DNA of 64,000 bases, from positions 1 to 64,000 of the forward strand of contig JAJUGZ010000006.1 of assembly GCA_029265715.1 (NCBI GenBank), read 5' to 3'. This stretch comes from Bacteroidota bacterium (lineage in GTDB: Bacteria > Bacteroidota > Bacteroidia > Bacteroidales > Prolixibacteraceae). Each line of letters starts with the position of its first letter. The stretch's first letter is position 1. A program made the translations under genes and the position numbers. Positions 1 through 9,627 of the stretch are shown here, one piece after another. A model generated the notes under the pieces. It worked only from the letters and a program-made list of their open reading frames with translations, did no database searches and had not been told where the DNA came from.

Positions 1-215
1 ATAGCCCTTGAGAGTCATACTTGAAATGAATCTGGTAAATTCTCTTAAGATACTGATTCTCAGGGGTTTTACCAAACAAAAATCAAGTTATTTTGTTGAT
101 TATCAATTATTTAACACAACTCTTAACGGAGTGTTGTAATATCTGATTGTTCTATATGTTGAGAAAATGTGTTAGGGGTGGTTTTCTCATAGCATGGGTG
201 TAAAAAGAGTAGGGA

Positions 216-1190
216 TCAATTATGCATTCCTGCTCTTTTTTGTGCCATCAAAGGCAGGGAAAAAAAGAAACAACTGCCTTTCCCATATTCTGAATGCAAC
301 TGCAATGTGCCTCCCAGTAAATCAACAAGCCCTTTGCTGATTGGCAACCCCAGCCCAAAGCCTTTTACGTTGTTGCTGTATGGATGATTAGGCTGGTAAA
401 AACGCTCGAATATGGCTTTTGTGTTTTCTCTTTTTATTCCCATTCCGGAATCTTCCACAAAAAAATCAATGCTGCTTTCGTTCTTTTTATAACCATATTT
501 GATGAATCCGGATCGGGTATAATGGATGGCATTGTTGATCAGGTTGGCCAAAACCTGTTTCAGACGGTCCGGGTCTGATACGATTTTGAATTGGGGCGAA
601 CCGCTCCCTTTTTCGAGGATAAACCGAACCTGGCTTTGATGGGCGATAAAATAAACGTGGTTAAAATGTTCGTATAACGAATCGAGCAGGGCGTGTAAGT
701 CGAATTCGACCAGATGAATAGATAATTGATTTTCCTGGATTTTGGAGATATCAATAATGTCGTTTATCAGGACCATCAAATCGTTACCGTTTTGATGTAT
801 CTGTTGAATAAATTCTGATTTTTCGGAGGGAGAATAATAATCATCTTCAAGCAAACTGCTAAAACCTAATATTCCATTCAATGGGGTCCTGATTTCATGC
901 GACATGTTCGATAAAAAGGCTGTTTTCAACCGGTCTGACTCTTCGGCTTTTTGTTTGGCTTGTTTCAGCTCAATTTCGATTTTGTTTTTTCGCAGAATCT
1001 CATCCCGGATCAGGATGTATATCAATGCAGCCGTAGCAAAGACAAAAAACCAACCTTTATAGGTTTGAAGATGAATGACTGTTTGGCGGTCGTCAGAAAA
1101 CAGTTCTGTTAGTTTGTCTGAAAACAAAATCCAGATAAAACCGATTATAAAATAGATTCCTGATATTTTAAGTGCAGCTTTATTCTTCAT
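216..1190 (-). CDS. Membrane sensor histidine kinase (hybrid status not seen)
   Basis: N-terminal TM segments; H-box FLSNMSHEIRTPLNGILGF; N-box NLINNAIHYT; G-boxes VEDSGMGI and GFGLGLPISKGLV. Confidence 0.93.
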   Translation of the reverse strand: MKNKAALKISGIYFIIGFIWILFSDKLTELFSDDRQTVIHLQTYKGWFFVFATAALIYILIRDEILRKNKIEIELKQAKQKAEESDRLKTAFLSNMSHEIRTPLNGILGFSSLLEDDYYSPSEKSEFIQQIHQNGNDLMVLINDIIDISKIQENQLSIHLVEFDLHALLDSLYEHFNHVYFIAHQSQVRFILEKGSGSPQFKIVSDPDRLKQVLANLINNAIHYTRSGFIKYGYKKNESSIDFFVEDSGMGIKRENTKAIFERFYQPNHPYSNNVKGFGLGLPISKGLVDLLGGTLQLHSEYGKGSCFFFSLPLMAQKRAGMHN

Positions 1191-1262
1191 TCCTATAAAT
1201 TTTCAAAGCAGGTTCATGAAATTTTTGTAATAGCTTTTACTTTTTGATCAAGTTAGTTCCGG

Positions 1263-1323
1263 AATGAAATAGCAATCTATAGTTTCAGTTTGTATGAACT
1301 TTAAATCTTGTGGCTATTTCATT
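1263..1323. repeat. Palindromic intergenic repeat, copy A
   Basis: Perfect 11-bp inverted arms AATGAAATAGC (1263-1273) / GCTATTTCATT (1313-1323); resembles copies near 9.5, 17.0, 29.1 and 60.5 kb. Confidence 0.65.
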
Positions 1324-1431
1324 GGGCCTTTTTGCATTTTTAACAAAAATACGCAATCTTGCTAATCACCAGAACCAATTGATGAGCTAATTGTTTAATT
1401 TTAGGAGTTTTCTGATTGATGACTGATTTCA

Positions 1432-2244
1432 ATGAATGAAAGGTTTGTTATAACAGAACGTGGAATAGTAAAATCGAATGATTTTGATGCTTCAGACTTC
1501 GGGCGGGAAAACGTTGTGTACGAAGTTATACGGATAATCGACGGAATACCGCTTTTTTGTGAAGATCATTTTGAACGCCTCCAACGCTCAGCCTGGTTGA
1601 AAGGATACAATTTGCCGCTTTCGTTTGAAAAATTCGAGAAAGAACTCAAAGAGCTTGCCTTGGGAAATAATAAGCAAAACGGAAATGTAAAGTTTGTTTA
1701 CCGGGAAATAAATTGCTTTGTTGAATGGGCTTATTTTTTTATCCCTCATCATTATCCTGCATTAATTGATTATAAATCAGGTGTTATGGTGGGTCTTTTA
1801 GAGGCGGAACGAACCGATCCGAATGCGAAAGTTGTTCAGCCCGATGTTCGGCAAAAAGCTGACGAACGAATACGCGAGCGTAATTTATTCGAAGTTTTGC
1901 TGGTTGATAAATCAGGCGCTGTGACCGAAGGTAGCCGCTCGAATGTGTTTTTCATTAAAAGCGGTTGTTTTTATATGCCGCCTGCCGAAAAAATTCTGGA
2001 AGGAATTACCCGGTCGAAGGTTATTGACTGTATTGCCGAAATGGGAATGCAGTTGGTCGAGACAGATATTTTTGTGTCAGAGCTGGCCTCGTTCGAGGCT
2101 GCATTTCTTACCGGAACATCGCCCAAAGTGCTTCCTATTTCACGTATCGATGAACTTCATTTCCAGCCGGCCAATAAAATTCTGAAACAGTTGATGGAGG
2201 TGTATGATCAAAAAATGACTGTCTACATTCAATCCCACAAATAG
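1432..2244 (+). CDS. Class IV aminotransferase (branched-chain aminotransferase / aminodeoxychorismate lyase-like)
   Basis: Motifs FCEDHFERL, EVLLVDKSGAVTEGSRSNVFFIK, ILEGITRSKVID, EAAFLTGTSPKVLPI typical of fold-type IV PLP enzymes. Confidence 0.88.
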   Translation: MNERFVITERGIVKSNDFDASDFGRENVVYEVIRIIDGIPLFCEDHFERLQRSAWLKGYNLPLSFEKFEKELKELALGNNKQNGNVKFVYREINCFVEWAYFFIPHHYPALIDYKSGVMVGLLEAERTDPNAKVVQPDVRQKADERIRERNLFEVLLVDKSGAVTEGSRSNVFFIKSGCFYMPPAEKILEGITRSKVIDCIAEMGMQLVETDIFVSELASFEAAFLTGTSPKVLPISRIDELHFQPANKILKQLMEVYDQKMTVYIQSHK

Positions 2245-2515
2245 TTTTTTCCCGATGGCGCCGTTTATGCGCGATGGTTGACTGTTTGATGCACTCCCCA
2301 AATTTCAACCGAATTGTTAATGCCTTGTTATTTTGTTGAACAGTAAATGTCGTGATTGTATATTAATTGCCTCATTTTTAGTGTATTGTTTTGTTGCGCG
2401 AGATTCGTATTTGTTAATAATCCTTACTATTTAGAAGCCGATTAAATTTTCTATCTCGTTGTTTTACTTGCGAATCCTTAATACTTTTATCTCCAAACAT
2501 AAATCGCTAAATCCT

Positions 2516-3730
2516 ATGAAATGTTATTCCTGTTTCCTGATCTGTTTTTTCTTTCTTGTTTCGGTGCTGGCAGCACAAAATCCGACCCAATGGAGAGGGG
2601 ATCATTCGGATGGAAAGTATACCGTTGATAAGCTTCTAAATAAGTGGCCTGCCGAAGGCCCGCAAATTCTTTGGCATACCGAAGGGCTGGGGCAAGGTTT
2701 TTCTTCGCCCGCATTCGCCAATTCAAAAATCTATGTTACAGGAATGCTGAATGGCCAGGCCGTCTTATTTGTACTCGATATGAATGGAAAAGAGTTAAAG
2801 CGGTTTTCATATGGAGCCGAGTTTGCCGCCAGTTATCCGGGAACCCGTTCTACTCCGACAATTGTGGACAACCTGGCGTATTTATATACCGGTAACGGAC
2901 AAATTATTTGCCTTGACCTGAATTCAGGAGCCACCAAATGGACGAAAAATGTATTTTCTGATTTCGACGGACAAAATATTACCTGGGGAGTTACCGAATC
3001 GCTGGTTGTTAATGGCGACAAGCTGTATTGTACCCCGGGCGGGAAGAAGAACAATGTAATCGCGCTGAACCGGCTAACCGGAAATCTGATCTGGACCAGT
3101 CCGGGAGTAGGCGAACTGTCAGCTTATTGTACGCCTCAGATTATTAAACTGCCGGCACGGACGCTCGTGGTAACAATGACAGCCAGCCATGTTGTTGGTA
3201 TCGACGATGCGAATGGGAATGTGCTTTGGAGCTGGGAACACCCCAACCAGTGGTCGGTTCACCCGAATACCCCGATTTATAACGATGGGGCTCTGGTGTG
3301 CTTCAGTGGCTACGGGCAGGGGGCCGAAAAGCTTATCCTTAGTGCCGATGGAAGTTCAATTACAAAAGCTTGGGCTGTTAAAAGTTTCGACAGCCGGATG
3401 GGCGGTGCCGTTTTGGTGAATGGATGTTTATATGGCTCGGGCGATGCCGATCGTAGCTGGCAGTGTATTGACTGGAAAACCGGAGAACAAAAATACTCGT
3501 CAACTGCTGTAGGGAAAGGAGTCGTCATTGCCGCAAACAACAAGCTGATTGGCTATTCTGAACGGGGCGAGTTGTTCCTGGCCGATGCAACGCCTATCGG
3601 ATTAACAATCGCCAGTAAAACCAAAGTTGAACTTGGGTCAGAACAGCACTGGGCTCATCCGGTAATTTTCAACAACGTATTGTATGTGCGGCACGGAAAT
3701 ACGTTGATTGCATATAAAATCTCAGAATAA
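2516..3730 (+). CDS. PQQ-like (BamB-like) beta-propeller, secreted
   Basis: Start trimmed to ATG at 2516 with signal peptide MKCYSCFLICFFFLVSVLAAQ; WRGDHSDGKY and repeated blade motifs (LNSGATKWTKNV, LTGNLIWTSPGV, ANGNVLWSWEH). Confidence 0.85.
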   Translation: MKCYSCFLICFFFLVSVLAAQNPTQWRGDHSDGKYTVDKLLNKWPAEGPQILWHTEGLGQGFSSPAFANSKIYVTGMLNGQAVLFVLDMNGKELKRFSYGAEFAASYPGTRSTPTIVDNLAYLYTGNGQIICLDLNSGATKWTKNVFSDFDGQNITWGVTESLVVNGDKLYCTPGGKKNNVIALNRLTGNLIWTSPGVGELSAYCTPQIIKLPARTLVVTMTASHVVGIDDANGNVLWSWEHPNQWSVHPNTPIYNDGALVCFSGYGQGAEKLILSADGSSITKAWAVKSFDSRMGGAVLVNGCLYGSGDADRSWQCIDWKTGEQKYSSTAVGKGVVIAANNKLIGYSERGELFLADATPIGLTIASKTKVELGSEQHWAHPVIFNNVLYVRHGNTLIAYKISE

Positions 3731-3769
3731 TAAAACAACCAGGCAAATAACAATCATAAAGTTCGCCAA

Positions 3770-5011
3770 ATGAAGAAAACAATTAACCTTGCATTGTTAC
3801 TCCTTATTGTTTTGTCCATTTATTCTCAGCCTGTTGCTCATTGGCGAGGGCCGAATGGCGATGGAAAATTTCCGGAAACAGGTTTGTTGAAACAATGGCC
3901 AGCAAATGGACCTGAGCTCCTTTTCTCGGTCGAAGGTATTGGAAAAGGTTATTCCTCTGTCGTTGCCACCGACAAATATATGTATGTAACCGGGATGATT
4001 GACACGCTGGATTATCTCACGTGCATTACTCCTGAAGGTCAGATAAAATGGCAGGTTCCTTATGGGCGGTCATGGGCGCAATCTTTCCCCGACACCAGAG
4101 GTTCAGCCACCGTGCAGGACGACCGTGTTTATGTTATCAGCGGGACAGGCCAGCTGGTTTGTTTGAATGCGGAGACAGGCGTTATCAATTGGAGCGTGAA
4201 TGTCGATAAAGATTATGAATCGGAATGGCACATCTGGGGCGTTTCCGAGTCTCCGTTAATTGTTGATGACAAAGTAATTTGTTCGCCCGGAGGTAAAAAA
4301 ACATCGATTGTCGCATTTGATAAGATGACCGGAAAGTTAATCTGGAAGAGTGAGAGTGTTGGCGGGCCTCGTTGTTATCTTTCACCCATTTTGTACGAGT
4401 ACGGGAACATTCGATATATTTTGGCTGCAACAGGTACAAATTTAATTGCACTCGTCCCTGAAACCGGGAAAGTCGCTTGGACATATCGCTACCACGATCC
4501 GCAGAAATGGGACCAGCCAGGCCTGATCTGGGCAAACACACCTGTTTATAAAGGACGGGATATCTTTATTACCATGGGTTACGATTACTATTCGGTTATG
4601 CTTGAAATGAACCCGGAAGGAACCGCTGTAACTGAAAAATACCGCGAAATGGATCTCGATAACCACCACCATGGGGTGATCCAGTTAGGCGATTACGTGT
4701 ATGGGTCGAACTGGATCAATAACAACAAAGGCGAATGGGTTTGCATGGATTGGAATACGGGGGAAATCAAGTATAAAACAACCTGGTTTACAAAGGGATC
4801 GATGGTTTTTGCTGATGGCCTTTTGTATGTATATGAAGAAAAATCAGGAAATGTTGGTCTGGTAAAACCCAATTCGGACGGATTTGATGTTGTTAGTTCA
4901 TTTAAGGTCGATAAGGGAGAAGGGCCACATTGGTCGCATCCGTTTATTGCAAATGGAAAACTCTATTTGCGCCATGGGAATGTGATGATGGTTTATCAGA
5001 TCAAAGCCTGA
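3770..5011 (+). CDS. PQQ-like (BamB-like) beta-propeller, secreted, tandem paralog
   Basis: Signal peptide; WRGPNGDGKFPETGLLKQWPANGPELLF; blade motifs ETGVINWSV, MTGKLIWKSESVGG; C-term KLYLRHGNVMMVYQIKA. Confidence 0.87.
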   Translation: MKKTINLALLLLIVLSIYSQPVAHWRGPNGDGKFPETGLLKQWPANGPELLFSVEGIGKGYSSVVATDKYMYVTGMIDTLDYLTCITPEGQIKWQVPYGRSWAQSFPDTRGSATVQDDRVYVISGTGQLVCLNAETGVINWSVNVDKDYESEWHIWGVSESPLIVDDKVICSPGGKKTSIVAFDKMTGKLIWKSESVGGPRCYLSPILYEYGNIRYILAATGTNLIALVPETGKVAWTYRYHDPQKWDQPGLIWANTPVYKGRDIFITMGYDYYSVMLEMNPEGTAVTEKYREMDLDNHHHGVIQLGDYVYGSNWINNNKGEWVCMDWNTGEIKYKTTWFTKGSMVFADGLLYVYEEKSGNVGLVKPNSDGFDVVSSFKVDKGEGPHWSHPFIANGKLYLRHGNVMMVYQIKA

Positions 5012-6252
5012 TGAATCGATTAGTATATATATTATTTATTGCACTATTCCCATTTGGGCTGACAGCTCAGGATGTTGTCGAATGGCGCGGACCTGGCCGA
5101 AGCGGAGTGTATGCCGACCAGCATTTACTCGAAGCTTGGCCCGATAGCGGACCGGAATGCTTACTGGAGATTACCGGCATCGGAGCAGGCTATTCGTCGG
5201 CGGTGGTGTACAACAACCTGATTTATGTGACCGGGAAAAAAGACACACTGGATGTGGTCTCTGCTTATTCGTTTGACGGGGAAAAGAAATGGAAAACTAA
5301 TTACGGGCGGGCCTGGGCAAAAACTTATCCCGAAACCCGGAGCACGCCGACCATCGAAAATAACCGCATTTTTCTGGCCAGCGGAATGGGAGAGGTCTCG
5401 TGTGTCGATGCGATATCCGGAGAGTTAATATGGAGCGTTGATGCTCATGATAAATACAACGGTGAATTTCTGAACTGGGGAATTGCTGAGTCGGTAGCAA
5501 TTACCGACAAGGCGGTTTTATATGTTACCGGAGGAGAAGAAACTTCGGTTGTGGCATTGGATAAACAAACCGGTCGGCTTATCTGGAAAACAAAAAGCGT
5601 GGGCGGTCCCCGGGCTTATGCTTCAACTCTGGTGTTCGAGCATAACGGGTTGAAAATGGCCTTGGCGCAAACAGCCAACGATTTGATCGCGATTGATGTG
5701 ACGAACGGTGATATTATCTGGGTGTATAATTTGTCGCAGTACCACACCGGGCGGACCGGACGCGGGGCCAACACCAATACACCGCTTTATTGCAAGGGCG
5801 AGATTTTTGTTACCAGCGGGTACGATCATCCGGGACTTATGCTGAAACTTTCAGATGACGGGCGATCGGTATCGCTAAAATGGAAAAATGACCTGTTTGA
5901 TAATCACATTGGCGGTGTGGTTGCGGTTAACGGGAAAATTTATGGATCGAACTGGACTGGCAATGCTGGCGGGAACTGGATGTGTGTTGACTGGGACACC
6001 GGGGAAACCAATTATGAGGCTCATTGGATGAATAAGGGGTCGATTATTGCGGCAGACAATAGGCTTTACTGTTATGAGGAAAAAAATGGTAATCTGGCTC
6101 TGGTAAAGCCTAATCCTGAAAAGTTTGATATCGTTAGCACATTTAAGGTTGAAAAAGGTGAGGGGCCTCACTGGGCCCATCCGTCGATATTTGATGGAAA
6201 GCTGTACATCAGGCACGGAGAGAATTTGATGGTATATAAAATTTCAGAATAG
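5011..6252 (+). CDS. PQQ-like (BamB-like) beta-propeller, secreted, tandem paralog
   Basis: ATG at 5011 overlaps the previous stop (TGATG); signal peptide MNRLVYILFIALFPFGLTAQ; EWRGPGRSGVYADQHLLEAWPDSGPECLL; very similar to the preceding gene. Confidence 0.87.
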   Translation: MNRLVYILFIALFPFGLTAQDVVEWRGPGRSGVYADQHLLEAWPDSGPECLLEITGIGAGYSSAVVYNNLIYVTGKKDTLDVVSAYSFDGEKKWKTNYGRAWAKTYPETRSTPTIENNRIFLASGMGEVSCVDAISGELIWSVDAHDKYNGEFLNWGIAESVAITDKAVLYVTGGEETSVVALDKQTGRLIWKTKSVGGPRAYASTLVFEHNGLKMALAQTANDLIAIDVTNGDIIWVYNLSQYHTGRTGRGANTNTPLYCKGEIFVTSGYDHPGLMLKLSDDGRSVSLKWKNDLFDNHIGGVVAVNGKIYGSNWTGNAGGNWMCVDWDTGETNYEAHWMNKGSIIAADNRLYCYEEKNGNLALVKPNPEKFDIVSTFKVEKGEGPHWAHPSIFDGKLYIRHGENLMVYKISE

Positions 6253-6254
6253 AC

Positions 6255-7679
6255 TTGAAAAAGATTACGACAATAGGAACTTGGATGACGGTTGGATTCG
6301 GCGCTGCTGTTTTGTTATGGTGGTTGTTTAAAGACCCCACGGCTAAATTCACCGAGAGTGAGCCAGGCGCCGACGAACGTGATGGAGGGATGTCGTCGCT
6401 GGTCGATGAGATCGTCAAAATTGGTGAAAAATTCCAGCTTTTTGGAACTTCAGAAACATCTTTTAAAGACACCTGGACGCGTTTTCGTGGAGCCGATTAT
6501 GACAATGTTGTAAAGAATTCGGTCCCGTTAAAAGACAGCTGGACCGGCGACGAGCCCAAAATCCTATGGTCGGTTCCGCTGGGCGAAGGACATGCCGGAC
6601 CTGCTGTTTATCAGGGGAAAGTATATGTCATGGATTATGACGAAGAGGCCCGGGAAGACGCTCTTCGCTGCTTTTCGCTGGAAGACGGAAAAGAACTTTG
6701 GCGACGTTCGTATGGCTTGAGCATCAAACGAAACCATGGCATGTCGCGTACTGTTCCGGCTGTTACTGCCGACTATGTATTGACCATCGGCCCGCGTTGC
6801 CAGGTTATGTGCGTGAAACGCGAAACAGGCGATTTTTTGTGGGGGATCGACCTGGTGAAAGAGTACCAGACCGAAGTTCCGCTCTGGTTTACCGGACAAT
6901 GCCCGATGATTGACAATAACAAAGCCATCCTGGCGCCGGGTGGCTCGGCCCTGATGATTGCTGTCGATTGTGCTACCGGCAAGGTTTTGTGGGAAACACC
7001 CAATCCGGATAAGCTGAAAATGTCGCACTCATCCATTATGCCGTGGACACTGAATGGCAAAAGAATGTATGTCTACAGTGCTAACGGCGGTGTCGTTGGG
7101 GTTTCGGCCGAAGGATCCGACGAAGGGAAAATTCTATGGTCGTCAACTGCCTGGAACCATGCAGTCGTTGCGCCGTCAGCTGTTTGCTTTCCCGATGGGA
7201 AGCTTTTCCTGACGGCCGGATATGGGGCCGGAAGTATGATGTTGAAAGTGACGCCTTCGGGAGGAAGCTATTCGGTTGAAGTACTGAAGGAATACAGCCC
7301 CAAAGATGGTTTGGCCTGCGAACAGCAAACCCCGGTCGTCTGGAACGGGATGATGTACGGAATAGAACCTAAAGATGCCGGAGCATTGCGGAACCAGCTG
7401 GTTTGCGTCAATCCGGATGATGTGACTAAAGTAATCTGGTCTTCCGGAAAAACATCGAGGTTTGGTCTCGGTCCATATTTAATTGCCGATAATAAAATGT
7501 TCATACTGAACGACGATGGCACGCTGACTATAGTCAGGCCTGACCCCGAAAAATACATCCAACTGGCTCAGAAGAAACTTTTCGACGGGCAGGATGCCTG
7601 GGCCCCGATGGCCATTGCCGACGGCCGGTTGTTGCTCCGAGATTCAAAAACAATGTATTGTGTCGATGTAAAGCGCTGA
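6255..7679 (+). CDS. Membrane-anchored PQQ-like beta-propeller
   Basis: TTG start 3 nt after previous stop; N-terminal TM TTIGTWMTVGFGAAVLLWWLF; propeller motifs WTRFRGADYDN, EDGKELWRRSYG, ATGKVLWETPN. Confidence 0.82.
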   Translation: MKKITTIGTWMTVGFGAAVLLWWLFKDPTAKFTESEPGADERDGGMSSLVDEIVKIGEKFQLFGTSETSFKDTWTRFRGADYDNVVKNSVPLKDSWTGDEPKILWSVPLGEGHAGPAVYQGKVYVMDYDEEAREDALRCFSLEDGKELWRRSYGLSIKRNHGMSRTVPAVTADYVLTIGPRCQVMCVKRETGDFLWGIDLVKEYQTEVPLWFTGQCPMIDNNKAILAPGGSALMIAVDCATGKVLWETPNPDKLKMSHSSIMPWTLNGKRMYVYSANGGVVGVSAEGSDEGKILWSSTAWNHAVVAPSAVCFPDGKLFLTAGYGAGSMMLKVTPSGGSYSVEVLKEYSPKDGLACEQQTPVVWNGMMYGIEPKDAGALRNQLVCVNPDDVTKVIWSSGKTSRFGLGPYLIADNKMFILNDDGTLTIVRPDPEKYIQLAQKKLFDGQDAWAPMAIADGRLLLRDSKTMYCVDVKR

Positions 7680-7681
7680 TT

Positions 7682-8647
7682 ATGAACCGGAAGCTGGTTA
7701 ATGTTTTTTTGGTTTTGCTGGCGGTGGCCATTATTGCCATTATCCTGTTTGATTTTCTCAGGAATAAGGCCGGTGACCGGTCTGAAAACCGTTTTGAATA
7801 TAACATCGACGAGCTTCGGCATGTCGATTCTACTTTAATTATTTACCGGCAAGTTGGCCAGTTCCCGGTGAATGCCGAAAAGCTGTCAGGGATAGCGGTT
7901 TCCGGAGATGAGATTGTGGTAATTGCCGATCATCTGGTTCTGAAATACGATAAAACGGGGAGCGAAAAATTTCGAGGGCAAATTAATTTTGATCCGACAG
8001 CACTGGCTCCTGATTCGAATGGAGAATTGTGGGTTGCTTCCCGCGATCAGGTATTTTTGTTCGATGCGCAGGGTAATTTATTAAAACGGTCAAATTCGTT
8101 TGGCGACCATGCTGTTATCACATCGCTGGCTGTATCCGGTGAACGTATATATGTTGCCGATGCAGGTAACCGCATTGTTTATCAGTGTGATAAGCAGGGA
8201 AATATAGTTGCGCGGATCGGAGAGAAGAACCCGGGGAAAGGTGTCTCCGGGTTTGTAATTCCAAGCCCATATTTCGATATCGCGATCGACGACAGCGGCT
8301 TTTTGTGGGCGGCCAACACCGGACGGCATACGTTCGATAATTTCAATGCCGATGGTTCGCTAAGAACTTCATGGGGCAAAACATCTATAAAAATTGACGG
8401 GTTTTCAGGCTGTTGTAATCCGGCCCATTTTTGTATTCTTTCGGATAACTCGTTTGTAACCAGTGAAAAAGGATTGATCCGCATCAAGTTGTACGATCAG
8501 CATGGGCAGTTTAAAGGAGTTGTGGCCCCGCCCGATCAGTTTGGGAAACAAGACACGGAGGCTCCGGACGTAGCCGTAGACTCAGACGAGCGAATTTGGG
8601 CGCTTGATTTTGTGAAAAAGCAAGTCCGGATTTTTGAAAAGAAATGA
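7682..8647 (+). CDS. NHL-repeat beta-propeller, membrane-anchored/exported
   Basis: Start trimmed to ATG 7682 (MNRKLVNVFLVLLAVAIIAIILFDF TM); NHL-type repeats (ERIYVADAGNRIVYQCDKQGNIVARIG; GFLWAANTGRHTFDNFNADGSLRTSWG); GFSGCCNPAHFC motif. Confidence 0.82.
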   Translation: MNRKLVNVFLVLLAVAIIAIILFDFLRNKAGDRSENRFEYNIDELRHVDSTLIIYRQVGQFPVNAEKLSGIAVSGDEIVVIADHLVLKYDKTGSEKFRGQINFDPTALAPDSNGELWVASRDQVFLFDAQGNLLKRSNSFGDHAVITSLAVSGERIYVADAGNRIVYQCDKQGNIVARIGEKNPGKGVSGFVIPSPYFDIAIDDSGFLWAANTGRHTFDNFNADGSLRTSWGKTSIKIDGFSGCCNPAHFCILSDNSFVTSEKGLIRIKLYDQHGQFKGVVAPPDQFGKQDTEAPDVAVDSDERIWALDFVKKQVRIFEKK

Positions 8648-8648
8648 G

Positions 8649-8852
8649 ATGAAAACGAACAGACGAGATTTTTTCCGATTGGCTGGACAGTTGGCCATGT
8701 TGTCCGGATTGGCAGGCGGGTCGGCCTATCTGCTTTCTCGCGGACAAGTCGTAGCTTCAGGATGTGAAGCCGGCAGCATGTGCCGTGATTGCAAAAAGCT
8801 TTCGAAATGCAACCTGGATCAGGCTACAAAATACAGAAACAATGAGCGATAA
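8649..8852 (+). CDS. Tiny Tat-signal Cys-rich protein (67 aa)
   Basis: Tat motif NRRDFFR followed by a hydrophobic stretch; short mature region CEAGSMCRDCKKLSKC (C-x5-C-x2-C-x5-C); overlaps next gene start by 11 nt. Confidence 0.72.
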   Translation: MKTNRRDFFRLAGQLAMLSGLAGGSAYLLSRGQVVASGCEAGSMCRDCKKLSKCNLDQATKYRNNER

Positions 8853-9462
8853 GACTGAACGTAAAGGAATGGAACGTCGCCGGTTTATCAAACGGGGTAT
8901 GCAGGCTACATTGGCTGTATCGCTGGGCGGTGTTGCTGTAGCATCATTCATGAAATCGTATGCCGGAGAAATGGTTTGGCAAATCGATCCGTTTAAATGC
9001 GTCCAATGTGGGCGCTGTGCCGACGAGTGCGTGATGATGCCGTCGGCTGTGAAATGTGTGCATGCGTATGCCCTCTGCGGATACTGCGATTTATGTGGCG
9101 GCTACCTGAAACCCAATGCTAACGAACGCAGTACGGCTGCCGAGAACCAGCTTTGCCCAACCGCCGCAATTAAGCGGAAATTCATCGAGGATCCGTATTT
9201 CGAATATGAAATCGATGAAGAGCTGTGTATTGGATGTGCCAAGTGCGTAGCCGGATGCACTTCCTTTGGAAATGGTTCGCTGCACCTGCAGATTCGGCAC
9301 GACCGCTGCAAAAACTGTAACGAGTGTGCCATTGCCCGGGTTTGTCCGGCTGACGCGATTACGCGTGTTCCGGCCAATCAGCCATACTTGATAAAGGGCG
9401 ATTTTACCGCTGCCGGAGATAAAGCCAAAAAAGATACAAGCCGAATGTCTGACAACAACTGA
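8842..9462 (+). CDS. Tat-exported multi-cluster 4Fe-4S ferredoxin (NapG/HybA-like)
   Basis: Start trimmed to ATG 8842; Tat motif RRRFIKRG; motifs CVQCGRCADEC, CGYCDLC, CIGCAKCVAGC, CKNCNECAIARVCP. Confidence 0.88.
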   Translation: MSDKTERKGMERRRFIKRGMQATLAVSLGGVAVASFMKSYAGEMVWQIDPFKCVQCGRCADECVMMPSAVKCVHAYALCGYCDLCGGYLKPNANERSTAAENQLCPTAAIKRKFIEDPYFEYEIDEELCIGCAKCVAGCTSFGNGSLHLQIRHDRCKNCNECAIARVCPADAITRVPANQPYLIKGDFTAAGDKAKKDTSRMSDNN

Positions 9463-9524
9463 CAGGCATTAGATAAAAGACTCAGGTATTTGAAGTTGCT
9501 GTTTTAAATGACCTTGTATTTGTA

Positions 9525-9584
9525 GGAAATAGCCATAAGAGCTATCGCTCATACCAACCGAAAATGTACAAATGGCTATTCCAT
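9525..9584. repeat. Palindromic intergenic repeat, copy B
   Basis: GGAAATAGCCAT ... ACCAACCGAAAATGTACAAATGGCTATTCCAT; reverse complement matches the core of copy C (CCATTTGTACATTTTCGGTTGGT). Confidence 0.7.
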
Positions 9585-9627
9585 GAGTACGTGCCAAAGT
9601 TCAATAGGGAAAAGACAATTTATACGA

